NCBI GenBank assembly: GCA_030065655.1
Contig: JASJDT010000009.1
Span: 1-33,220, forward strand
Source of the DNA: Desulfocapsaceae bacterium
Lineage (GTDB): Bacteria; Desulfobacterota; Desulfobulbia; Desulfobulbales; Desulfocapsaceae
Length of the DNA stretch: 33,220 nucleotides
Reading direction: 5' to 3'
This document shows positions 9,266 through 15,823 of this stretch, one piece after another. The number at the start of each line of letters is the position of its first letter. The first letter of the stretch is position 1. A model generated the notes under the pieces. That model had not been told where the DNA came from. It made no database searches and saw only the letters and a program-made list of their open reading frames with translations. The translations under genes were made by a program, and so were the position numbers.

Positions 9266-9301
9266 TAAAAAGCCCCGAACCAAAAAGGTTGATCCGGGGG
9301 C
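9266..9301 (-). terminator. Intrinsic terminator of the cobalamin riboswitch
   Basis: Read on the minus strand, CCCCG and AACC pair with GGTT and CGGGG around a TTTTT loop, followed by CTTTTTAG. It lies between the aptamer and the Shine-Dalgarno of the 39-aa ORF, so it is the likely expression platform: ligand bound, transcription stops. A further GACCTT/AAGGTC hairpin separates it from the aptamer. Confidence 0.8.
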
Positions 9302-9361
9302 CCTGATTTCACCACAGATACAAGATTTCGACCTTTTTCCGCGAAGGTCAGTCAAATGAGT

Positions 9362-9513
9362 TTGAGGCAGGTCTTCTGACTTCCGGATCATCCCTTACCT
9401 GCGCCTTCCCGGCCATTCGGCCAGTGGCAAATGCAGGTTCAGTTCCCGGTCACAGCGGCGGGCCCGTTTCCGAATTACACGGAATTCCCTATTATGTCGT
9501 TTCGACACCTCTA
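9362..9513 (-). promoter_or_regulatory. Cobalamin (adenosylcobalamin-type) riboswitch
   Basis: Read on the minus strand, the sequence contains all hallmark blocks in order: GAGGTG, AATAGGGAA, GGGCCCGCCGCTGTGACCGG, TTTGCCACTGG, CCGGGAAGG, and the B12 box AAGTCAGAAGACCTGCC. These match the cobalamin aptamer consensus (GCCACTG, GGGAAGG, AGYCAGRAGACCTGCC). The transcript predicted from the upstream promoter would begin at about 9513, exactly where the aptamer begins. In other bacteria this element controls cobalamin synthesis, uptake or B12-independent isozymes. Here the only gene downstream is the 39-aa ORF. Confidence 0.93.
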
Positions 9514-9520
9514 AATTCCG

Positions 9521-9549
9521 ACCATACCATAGCTTAAATTTGCGGTCAA
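9521..9549 (-). promoter_or_regulatory. Sigma-70-type promoter of the cobalamin riboswitch transcript
   Basis: On the minus strand, TTGACC (9544-9549), a 17-nt spacer and TATGGT (9521-9526) form a near-consensus promoter. The predicted transcription start at about 9513 coincides with the 5' end of the aptamer. Confidence 0.75.
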
Positions 9550-9695
9550 TTAGTATGTTTGTGTTTTTTAGGATACTCCATGTGGTATCTTCTTAGTTGA
9601 AAATCTCTAAGTACGGAGCAGCTTCACCTTGCAAAATTACAATTTAGACGTATATTCAGAGGTCTTTTGGCAGGAGATAGACCAAGTTCACGTGA

Positions 9696-9860
9696 ATTGT
9701 TGCTGAAAGCGATAACTTGTATAGGCAGGATATTGCCTCATTTTTCATCAGCAGAGCTTTGAGCACAGCAAAAGTAGGCAAGAGGAAAGCGACAGACATT
9801 GGCTTTGAACTTGCAAAGCTTATTATGTCTTTAGCGAGAATGAAACTATGTGGATCGTGA
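9696..9860 (+). pseudogene. Possible gene remnant upstream of the glcD-like gene
   Basis: The 346-bp gap between the riboswitch promoter and glcD contains a frame (about 54 codons, IVAESDNLYRQDIASFFISRA...LIMSLARM) that reads like an ordinary helical protein C-terminus but has no start codon at its beginning. Another frame just upstream (QNYNLDVYSEVFWQEIDQV, around 9632-9700) also looks protein-like and is out of register. Together they suggest a frameshifted relic. I recognise no family, and the 71-aa ORF on the minus strand is probably its shadow. Confidence 0.25.
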
Positions 9861-9895
9861 ATAAAGTACACAAAAATTTACGAGGTTTGTAGAGT

Positions 9896-11299
9896 ATGAA
9901 ACAAAACGTGTTGGCGGAACTGGTCGAAATTGTCGGTAGTGCCAATGTGTCGGAGGCTGCAAGCGATAGAATCACGCATTCCTACGATGCCACTAAAGAA
10001 CAGTTTTTACCAGATGTGGTCGTCTATGCTGAGAACAGCGAGCAGGTCAGTAAAATTGCCAGGTTGGCCAATACCAGAAAAATACCACTTCTGCCACGAG
10101 GAGCCGGCTCCGGGTTCACCGGTGGTACCCTTCCCATACGAGGTGGTATTGTCTTGGTGCTTACCAGAATGAACCGAATTCTGCAGATTGATAGCGACAA
10201 TCTGACGGCGGTGGTGCAGCCGGGTGTAGTGACCGCGGATCTGCAAAAAGAGGTGGAGAAACAAGGACTCTTTTATCCACCAGATCCTGCCTCCAAGGAT
10301 TTTTCGACCCTCGGCGGTAATGTCGCAGAGTGTGCCGGAGGTCCAAGATGCGTTAAATATGGAGTGACCAAAGATTTTATCATGGGGCTAGAGGTGGTTA
10401 CACCTCAGGGAGATATCATCCGAACCGGCGGCCAAACGTTAAAAAATGTGGTGGGCTATGATCTTACCAAACTGATCGTAGGATCTGAAGGTACACTTGG
10501 AATAATTACCGAAATTACCTTGAAATTGGTACCTAAACCCGAAGCCAAGAAAACCATGCTGGTTCAGTTTGAAACCATCGAAGGTGCAGCTCAGGCAGTT
10601 TCCGCCATTATTCGGGAGAAAATCATACCGACAACCCTTGAGTTTATGGATGCTGCAACAATAGACTGCATCAGGTCTATTTCGCCAATAGCCCTGCCGG
10701 CAACATGCAACGCTTTGCTGATAATTGAAGTGGATGGAGATCCGGAACTTATCGAGAAACAGGCAAAGAGGATTATGACCGTTATTGAACCGCTTGGCAT
10801 AGTCGAGGTCAAGGTTGCCGAAACCTCAACGGAGTCGGAAAAGATATGGCAGGTTCGCCGCAATGTCAGTCCCAGTCTGCGAAAAGTTAATCCCGATAAA
10901 TTTAATGAAGATATTGTGGTACCGCGCTCAAAGGTTCCCGATATGATCCGGGCCTTAGAGAAGTTGTCTAAAGATTATAATGTGCCAATTGTTAATTTTG
11001 GTCATGCTGGAGATGGCAATATCCATGTCAATGTCATGGTGGATTTGCGCGAGCCAGAGATGGAGGAGAAAGTTCACGAAGTGATGGAAAAAATCTTTGC
11101 AACGGCGGTGGGGTTGAAGGGGTCTCTCAGCGGTGAGCATGGTATTGGTACATCAAAAGCACGTTATCTTTCAATGGAGCTCGACTCCGCCACCATTTCC
11201 TATATGCAGGCAGTCAAAAATGCATTTGACCCGAATAATATATTAAATCCCGGCAAGATTTTTACGGCCGATCGGGAAGAGCAGATTAGTAGCGAATAG
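9896..11299 (+). CDS. glcD: FAD-linked 2-hydroxyacid dehydrogenase, GlcD/D-lactate dehydrogenase family
   Basis: This 467-aa flavoprotein oxidises a 2-hydroxyacid (D-lactate, glycolate or similar). The PCMH-type FAD-binding domain is at the N-terminus (LPRGAGSGFTGG, then GGNVAECAGGPRCVKYG, GSEGTLGIITE). The C-terminal FAD-oxidase domain carries the metal/substrate residues of this family (NFGHAGDGNIHVN, SGEHGIG). GAGG lies 10 nt before the ATG. The next gene starts 2 nt after the stop and encodes an iron-sulfur partner, so the two form a GlcD-GlcF type complex passing electrons to the quinone pool or another acceptor. The motifs cannot settle the substrate. Lactate is the commonest choice in sulfate reducers. 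Confidence 0.88.
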   Translation: MKQNVLAELVEIVGSANVSEAASDRITHSYDATKEQFLPDVVVYAENSEQVSKIARLANTRKIPLLPRGAGSGFTGGTLPIRGGIVLVLTRMNRILQIDSDNLTAVVQPGVVTADLQKEVEKQGLFYPPDPASKDFSTLGGNVAECAGGPRCVKYGVTKDFIMGLEVVTPQGDIIRTGGQTLKNVVGYDLTKLIVGSEGTLGIITEITLKLVPKPEAKKTMLVQFETIEGAAQAVSAIIREKIIPTTLEFMDAATIDCIRSISPIALPATCNALLIIEVDGDPELIEKQAKRIMTVIEPLGIVEVKVAETSTESEKIWQVRRNVSPSLRKVNPDKFNEDIVVPRSKVPDMIRALEKLSKDYNVPIVNFGHAGDGNIHVNVMVDLREPEMEEKVHEVMEKIFATAVGLKGSLSGEHGIGTSKARYLSMELDSATISYMQAVKNAFDPNNILNPGKIFTADREEQISSE

Positions 11300-11301
11300 A
11301 G

Positions 11302-12561
11302 ATGAGCAGCAACAAAAAACTGATAGATCTGGAAGAGCAAATTCGCCAGTGTGTAAAATGCGGTGTTTGCCAGGCACATTGTCCGGCATACCGGGAGAAT
11401 AGAAGAGAAGGAGATGTGGCCAGGGGAAAAATCGCCCTGGCGGCTTCACTGCTTGATGGCGAAGTTGGCCTGGAGAAGAGCCTGGAAGATGACATCAGCA
11501 TGTGTCTGATGTGCGGCTCTTGTGTTAATAAATGTCCAAACAGTGTTGCAACACCTGAAATTGTTGGAGCCATTCGTCGGGAAGTTACTGCGAACAAAGG
11601 ACTTTCTTTGTTTGGTAAATCCTTGGCCACGGTTATCAATTCTCCCGCATTGTTGAAAACACTCACCAAAGGAGGAGCATTTCTCTCTCCCCTGGTGTTA
11701 AAAAAGGTTCCGCAGTCAAGTGGCTTGCGCCTGCGTTTTCCAGCACCTCTCATGAAGAATAGAACGGTGCCAAAGCTGCCATTTCGTAACCTCTTTAATC
11801 TGGTTCCTGAATTCATTAAGGGTGTTGCTAATAAACCTACAGTTGGTTTTTTTGCAGGGTGTTCCATAACCTACGTCTTTCCGGCAATTGGCAAAACCAT
11901 GATCGATATACTGGTGAACATGGGCTATTCCGTTCACGTTCCCAAATCTCAGGGATGTTGCGGTATCCCGGCACTCTCCGCAGGAGCTGGTAGTATTGTC
12001 GAAGAACTGGCAGGTAGGAATAGCACAGCCTTCGGAAAATACGACAAAGAACATATCATCACCGCCTGTGCATCATGCAACGGTGGCATCGGTGAGTATT
12101 ATCAGACGATGCATGAAAATGATCAAAATTTCACAGATAAAGTCATCGATTTCACCGTCTTTCTGAAGCAAAACGGCATGGTGGAAAAGCTTGGAGCCAT
12201 GAAGCGGTGGTCGGAACGGGTAAAGGTTACCTACCATGATCCATGCCATCTGAAAACCCAGGGTATCACCGCAGAACCCCGGGACCTGCTACAGGCCTTA
12301 CCAAATGTCGATTTTGTGGAGATGGAAAACGCCTCGCTCTGTTGTGGACTGGGTGGTACATTTTCCGCTTACCACTATGAGTGCAGCAAGGCGATCGGTG
12401 CAAAAAAAATCCCTGGATTACAAGAAAGTGGTGCCCAACAAATAGCCACGGCCTGCCCGGGGTGCATAATCCAGCTTCAGGACATAATCAACCACGCTGG
12501 ACTCGAAGTGAAAGCCGTTCACCTTCTCGATCTGATCAGGGAAGCCTTGGCTAAGGAATAG
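11302..12561 (+). CDS. glcF: Iron-sulfur subunit of glycolate/lactate dehydrogenase (GlcF-like)
   Basis: This 419-aa protein has two N-terminal [4Fe-4S] motifs (CVKCGVCQAHCPAY and CLMCGSCVNKCPNS) followed by two cysteine-rich CCG domains (GCSITYVF...GCCGIPALSAG...CASC and HDPCHLKT...CCGLGG...CPGC). This is the heterodisulfide-reductase-D-like layout of GlcF, LutA and LldE-type proteins. It starts 2 nt after the glcD stop and is probably translationally coupled to it. It should accept electrons from the FAD subunit. No third subunit follows: transcription ends at a convergent hairpin. Confidence 0.9.
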   Translation: MSSNKKLIDLEEQIRQCVKCGVCQAHCPAYRENRREGDVARGKIALAASLLDGEVGLEKSLEDDISMCLMCGSCVNKCPNSVATPEIVGAIRREVTANKGLSLFGKSLATVINSPALLKTLTKGGAFLSPLVLKKVPQSSGLRLRFPAPLMKNRTVPKLPFRNLFNLVPEFIKGVANKPTVGFFAGCSITYVFPAIGKTMIDILVNMGYSVHVPKSQGCCGIPALSAGAGSIVEELAGRNSTAFGKYDKEHIITACASCNGGIGEYYQTMHENDQNFTDKVIDFTVFLKQNGMVEKLGAMKRWSERVKVTYHDPCHLKTQGITAEPRDLLQALPNVDFVEMENASLCCGLGGTFSAYHYECSKAIGAKKIPGLQESGAQQIATACPGCIIQLQDIINHAGLEVKAVHLLDLIREALAKE

Positions 12562-12568
12562 GCCAAGA

Positions 12569-12601
12569 CAGCCGTATTCCCATGGAGTAGGAATAAGGCT
12601 G
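12569..12601. terminator. Bidirectional hairpin between convergent genes
   Basis: CAGCC and TATTCC pair with GGAATA and GGCTG around a 9-nt loop, with one mismatch. It lies in the 68-bp gap between the glcF stop and the acyl-CoA dehydrogenase stop, so it could serve both strands. T-runs are weak. Confidence 0.55.
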
Positions 12602-12629
12602 CCTTGAGTATAGATCCATCTTCAGTTTA

Positions 12630-13967
12630 CTAAAACGTGACTTCCTTAAAGGCTTTATCAGGAAAGAAACAGTAGGGACATGCCGATGGCGGCGAATCAC
12701 CATAGTGGACGTAGCCACAGATGCGGCAGCGCCAAGTTTTTCCAGTATTAGGCGGAGTCTGGGCATCCAGGGGATCGTGCTCCCGGTGGAGGGCGAGATC
12801 CTCCAGTTTCGGCAGGCTGGGAGTATATTTTTTCATGAGATGATCGGAGAGAATCAGGCGTTGGATCTCACTGGTTCCCTCGTATATCCTTAGCAGCCTG
12901 ACATCCCGCAGTATTTTCTCAATGGGAAACATCTTGGTGTAGCCATAGCCGCCAAATATCTGCAGTGCTTCATTGACCACCTCCAGAGCGGCTTCCGAGG
13001 CATACATCTTCGCTGTGGAAGCGCTCACCGTGTTATCCAGTCCTTGGTCGGAGTCCCAGGCAGCCTTCAGAGTAAGCAGGCGTGAAGTCTCTATTTTTTG
13101 AAACATTTCCGCCAGCTTAAACTGTATTGCCTGAAAATTAACGATGGGTGCTCCAAAGGCTTGGCGTTTCTTGACATAATCAAGTGAGTATTCCAAGGCG
13201 GCTCTGGCAGCACCTACCCCAAACGAGCCGATGATTGGCCGCGTTCTGGCAAAAGTCTTCATGGCCAGAACGAACCCCTCTCCTGGCAGAGCAATGACAT
13301 TTTCCTTTGGCACACGGACATCCTTGAAATGAATGCCTACCGTGTTTGAACAACGCTGGCCCATTTTGGGTATATGGCGACCGGCAGTGACGCCAGGCCA
13401 CGCTGTTTCAATAAAGAAAGCGCAAATTCCTTTGTGTCGCGATTTTGGGTCGACGGTGGCGAATACAGAGAGATAATCTGCTATGCCGCCGTTGGTAATC
13501 CAATATTTTGTGCCGTTGAGAATATAATCCTCACCGTCTTGGGCGGCCTGGCAGCGGATACCGGCAACATCAGAGCCCATGGTCGGTTCCGAAGTGGCAA
13601 ATGCTGCAAGCTTATTGTCTTTGGCGATTTGATTAAGGTATTTTTGTTTGGCATCTTCATTTTCTGAAAGCAGCAGCGGTTCCATTCCCAGGGAGCTGTC
13701 GAAAATTGAAGTGGCCAGCCCCGAGCAGGCCGCAGCAATCTCTTCAGTAATAATTGCCGATTCGATCAAGCCAAGCCCCCGGCCCCCATACTTTTTGGGG
13801 ATGTCAGCGCCAACGAAGCCAGCCTGGAAAGCTTTGTTGATAATTTCCCGAGGAATTTCATCTTTTTCATCATAGTACCAGGCAACCGGCAGGACTTCTT
13901 TGAGGGCGAATTCCCGAGCTTGCTCTTGTATTTTCAGCTGTTCCGGGGTGAGATGAAAGTTGAGCAT
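12630..13967 (-). CDS. Acyl-CoA dehydrogenase fused to a C-terminal rubredoxin-like domain
   Basis: Residues 1 to about 380 form a complete acyl-CoA dehydrogenase that introduces a 2,3-double bond into an acyl-CoA using FAD. Visible motifs are CQAAQDGEDYILNGTKYWITNG, FATSEPTMGSDVAG, YVKKRQAFGAPI, QIFGGYGY and RIYEGTSEIQR, which holds the catalytic Glu. After a short linker, the last about 35 residues (CRICGYVHYGDSPPSACPYC) carry two CxxC knuckles (C414, C417, C430, C433), as in the rubredoxin domain of rubrerythrins. The tail could bind Fe and relay electrons, or bind Zn. AGGAG lies 7 nt before the ATG. No etfAB or CoA-ligase gene adjoins. The substrate chain length cannot be read from the sequence. 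Confidence 0.92.
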   Translation of the reverse strand: MLNFHLTPEQLKIQEQAREFALKEVLPVAWYYDEKDEIPREIINKAFQAGFVGADIPKKYGGRGLGLIESAIITEEIAAACSGLATSIFDSSLGMEPLLLSENEDAKQKYLNQIAKDNKLAAFATSEPTMGSDVAGIRCQAAQDGEDYILNGTKYWITNGGIADYLSVFATVDPKSRHKGICAFFIETAWPGVTAGRHIPKMGQRCSNTVGIHFKDVRVPKENVIALPGEGFVLAMKTFARTRPIIGSFGVGAARAALEYSLDYVKKRQAFGAPIVNFQAIQFKLAEMFQKIETSRLLTLKAAWDSDQGLDNTVSASTAKMYASEAALEVVNEALQIFGGYGYTKMFPIEKILRDVRLLRIYEGTSEIQRLILSDHLMKKYTPSLPKLEDLALHREHDPLDAQTPPNTGKTWRCRICGYVHYGDSPPSACPYCFFPDKAFKEVTF

Positions 13968-14240
13968 AGTGTCTCCTGTCAGTTAGATTGGTAGAGAGAA
14001 TGAGAAAACGGCCAGTGGTTTGTAGTAATAGTTATCAAAAAAACAGCGTAGCCGAAGATTGCCACGCTGGCAAGCAAATATGGCAACATTGTAAAAACCC
14101 TTGAGCAACCGGATTCGCCAAGACAAAATCAATTGCTTACCGAGTTCGGAACTTCGGCTTTGGTGGTTTTTACGAAACCGACAAATATAATGTGGCCAGA
14201 TTTCTATGTTGGCACACTTTGACAGTCTGATTACAATTGC
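13968..14240. other. Intergenic region with long-range inverted repeats
   Basis: GTAAAAACC (14091-14099) is matched by GGTTTTTAC (14165-14173). AGCCGAAG (14050-14057) is matched by CTTCGGCT (14152-14159). A small CCGA-GTT/AAC-TCGG hairpin (14141-14158) lies inside. The two long pairings are mutually compatible only in part. No ORF was seen. It may hold a structured RNA or the acyl-CoA dehydrogenase promoter region. Confidence 0.35.
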
Positions 14241-14270
14241 TTGTCATATTTGACTTATCGTTGCTATAGT
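14241..14270 (+). promoter_or_regulatory. Sigma-70-type promoter of the NarL-type regulator
   Basis: TTGTCA (14241-14246), an 18-nt spacer and TATAGT (14265-14270) lie 56 nt before the regulator start codon. Confidence 0.55.
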
Positions 14271-14326
14271 GCCACAATTGGTTGATAAAATGCGGTTTGA
14301 AACTTCCTTAATTCCACCTGAGAGCA

Positions 14327-14965
14327 ATGACCAAATCCATACTCATAGTCGATGATCACCCCATGATCAGCCATGGCCTGAAAAGCATTATCAGTAAACA
14401 CGCATCTTACAGGGTCATTGGTGAGGCAAATGACGGGAGAAGCTGCCTGAAGCTTATCGAGCAGAATAAACCGGATGTTGCTATTGTAGATATTACCCTC
14501 AAGGATGGTGACGGCATCAGCCTCGTCGTGAAAATCAGGGAGATTGCTGCAGAAACAAAAATTATCATGTACACCATGCACAGCAGCAAAGAATATGTTG
14601 GCAGAGCCTTTGTTGCCGGTGCCTTTGCCTATGTCCTTAAAAGTGATAAAATAGAGGACATTTTGACAGCAATCGATGCTGTGCTCCAGGGCAGGATTTA
14701 TTTAAGCAATTCCTTACCGCAGGAAATACTCAGCGAACTAATGGGTAAGAGAAATAGTGGTGAAAACAGCATGGATACGCTTACTCCGAGGGAATATGAA
14801 ATAGCTTCACTTATTTCCCAGGGCAGAACGCCCCAGCAAATTGGTGAGCTTCTGTGTATCAGCCCGAAAACAGTTAGGGTGCACCGCACCAACCTGATGC
14901 ATAAACTATCATGCAGTCATATTCATGAGCTGCTGCTACAACTCCACCACTATTTTCCACGCTAG
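14327..14965 (+). CDS. NarL/FixJ-family response regulator (REC-LuxR HTH)
   Basis: This 212-aa transcription factor has an N-terminal receiver (acidic pair in LIVDDHPM, phosphoacceptor Asp55 in VAIVDITLKDGD, conserved Thr and Lys in MYTMHSS and YVLKSD). Its C-terminal LuxR-type helix-turn-helix is at about residues 145-205 (LTPREYEIASLISQGRTPQQIGELL, SPKTVRVHRTNLMHKL). The closing segment resembles NarL relatives. The ribosome-binding site is weak (GAGAG). No histidine kinase lies next to it. The nearest kinase genes (4807-7776 and 18614-20404) are distant or have their own regulator. Its immediate downstream neighbour on the same strand is the cyclic-di-GMP riboswitch unit, a possible target. 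Confidence 0.92.
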   Translation: MTKSILIVDDHPMISHGLKSIISKHASYRVIGEANDGRSCLKLIEQNKPDVAIVDITLKDGDGISLVVKIREIAAETKIIMYTMHSSKEYVGRAFVAGAFAYVLKSDKIEDILTAIDAVLQGRIYLSNSLPQEILSELMGKRNSGENSMDTLTPREYEIASLISQGRTPQQIGELLCISPKTVRVHRTNLMHKLSCSHIHELLLQLHHYFPR

Positions 14966-15023
14966 CAACCTTCTTTTTTTCTGGCATAGCGGATCAATAA
15001 CCCACCAATCTAGTCATCCGGCT

Positions 15024-15048
15024 TAGGCTATTTTATGACAATAGCCTA
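15024..15048 (+). terminator. Hairpin after the response regulator
   Basis: TAGGCTATT and AATAGCCTA form a perfect 9-bp stem with a 7-nt loop, 58 nt past the regulator stop. The T-tract is weak (ttgtctt), so this is a weak terminator or an operator. Confidence 0.45.
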
Positions 15049-15138
15049 TTGTCTTACTGCGGGTGAACATCGTATCATACATCATGTTGTAGTATTCGGT
15101 TTACTGATGTCAAAATCAGCTACAGTTAGGACATAGTT

Positions 15139-15248
15139 AACCAGCTATAAATCAAGCTTGAAAAGGGCAATCCCTTCAAAAGGAGGGTTACGCAAAACCA
15201 CCGGCCTACGTCGCATTACAACGATAGGGCAGCGGAGTTACCTGGCTG
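15139..15248 (+). promoter_or_regulatory. Cyclic-di-GMP class I (GEMM-I) riboswitch aptamer
   Basis: The conserved GEMM-I blocks occur in order: AGGGCAA, the P2 stem CCCTTC/GGAGGG, ACGCAAAACCACCGGCCTA, the P3 stem closed by TAGG, and GCAGCGGAGTTACCTGG, with CCAG/CTGG closing P1. The middle G of AGGGCAA corresponds to the G20 that favours cyclic-di-GMP over cyclic-GMP-AMP. An oddity is that the P2 loop is AAAA, not the usual GNRA tetraloop. Downstream lie an anti-Shine-Dalgarno element and two small ORFs. In relatives this element controls motility, pili, cytochromes and exported proteins. Confidence 0.92.
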
Positions 15249-15252
15249 AGGC

Positions 15253-15310
15253 GTATCTCCAGATACATACTCAAGCAGGTTGAGGGGAAAGGAAAAAATA
15301 TTGGAGATAC
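15253..15310 (+). promoter_or_regulatory. Translational expression platform (anti-SD / SD pairing)
   Basis: GTATCTCCA (15253-15261), directly after the aptamer, is perfectly complementary over 9 nt to TGGAGATAC (15302-15310). That segment contains the Shine-Dalgarno GGAG of the 40-aa ORF. GTATC can alternatively pair with GATAC (15262-15266) in a local 5-bp hairpin that would free the ribosome-binding site. Two exclusive folds next to an aptamer are the expected design of a translation-controlling riboswitch. Which fold the ligand favours cannot be read from the sequence. Confidence 0.65.
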
Positions 15311-15314
15311 TGCC

Positions 15315-15437
15315 ATGATTAAAACCGAATGTTCAACTCAGAGACCAGCACGGGCGATGTGTTTTAAACTCTCTCGCGCCTCGTTAGTACTTGAGTATTC
15401 TGAACAGATAGGTCCGATTGTCTGGCAGAACTACTGA
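15315..15437 (+). CDS. 40-aa small ORF, first gene of the c-di-GMP riboswitch unit
   Basis: This ORF was not in the ORF track. It reads MIKTECSTQRPARAM...IGPIVWQNY. GGAG lies 8 nt before the ATG and is the predicted target of the riboswitch anti-SD. It has two Cys, a basic N-terminal half, no membrane segment and no signal peptide. I recognise no family. It might be a regulatory leader ORF coupled to the next one, which starts 24 nt later, or a functional peptide. Confidence 0.5.
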   Translation: MIKTECSTQRPARAMCFKLSRASLVLEYSEQIGPIVWQNY

Positions 15438-15461
15438 GATGCAAAGAAGAGAGGTAGCGCA

Positions 15462-15617
15462 ATGGCCGTCAATTTCTATAGACTTATTTTGTTATTATTA
15501 TTTCTTTCAGTTGGTTATCTGTTGTCAGCGGAAGGAGAGATCAATCAGAATGTTTTGTTGACTGGGGGAAATGACAATGTAGTTCACGACCAGCTCATAA
15601 ACTCTGATATAGACTGA
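15462..15617 (+). CDS. 51-aa small exported peptide, c-di-GMP riboswitch unit
   Basis: This ORF was not in the ORF track. GAGAGG precedes the ATG at a suitable distance. The N-terminus (MAVNFYRLILLLLFLSVGYLLSA) is a clear signal peptide or single membrane helix. Cleavage after LLSA would release an acidic peptide of about 28 residues (EGEINQNVLLTGGNDNVVHDQL...) rich in Asn and Asp. The unit ends in a strong terminator about 150 nt later with no other convincing gene, so this peptide is probably the main product of the riboswitch transcript. The family is unknown. A role at the cell surface or as an extracellular signal under c-di-GMP control is inference. Confidence 0.6.
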   Translation: MAVNFYRLILLLLFLSVGYLLSAEGEINQNVLLTGGNDNVVHDQLINSDID

Positions 15618-15764
15618 AGCAATACATTTGACCATAATGGCCAATACTGCAGTCAGCATTGACTTGAAAAAGTTCAGTATCGTAAAAGATAGGAACTAAA
15701 TAGTTTAGCCGGTTTATTAACAGAATTTTAAGAATTAGATATATGCTTGAATGCGGCAGGGGAG

Positions 15765-15809
15765 CCGCCCAACCCGTCATTTATCGAGGGTTGGGCGGTT
15801 ATTTTTTTT
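15765..15809 (+). terminator. Strong rho-independent terminator of the c-di-GMP riboswitch unit
   Basis: CCGCCCAACCC and GGGTTGGGCGG form a perfect 11-bp stem around a 12-nt loop, followed by TTATTTTTTTT. It closes the plus-strand small-ORF transcript just before the convergent 56-aa gene. Confidence 0.93.
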
Positions 15810-15823
15810 AGCTCTTGTCCATA

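Noticed and set aside
14210-14226. TTGGCACACTTTGACA as a sigma-54 (-24/-12) promoter
   Set aside because: The GG is not followed by GC at the required 10-nt distance, so the -12 element is missing.
15139-15248. GEMM element as a cyclic-GMP-AMP (GEMM-Ib) riboswitch
   Set aside because: The position equivalent to G20 is G in AGGGCAA, whereas GEMM-Ib elements have A there. c-di-GMP is the better call.
15637-15699. 20-aa ORF (MANTAVSIDLKKF...) after the 51-aa exported peptide
   Set aside because: It has no Shine-Dalgarno and is very short. It is not counted as a gene, although it lies within the riboswitch transcript.
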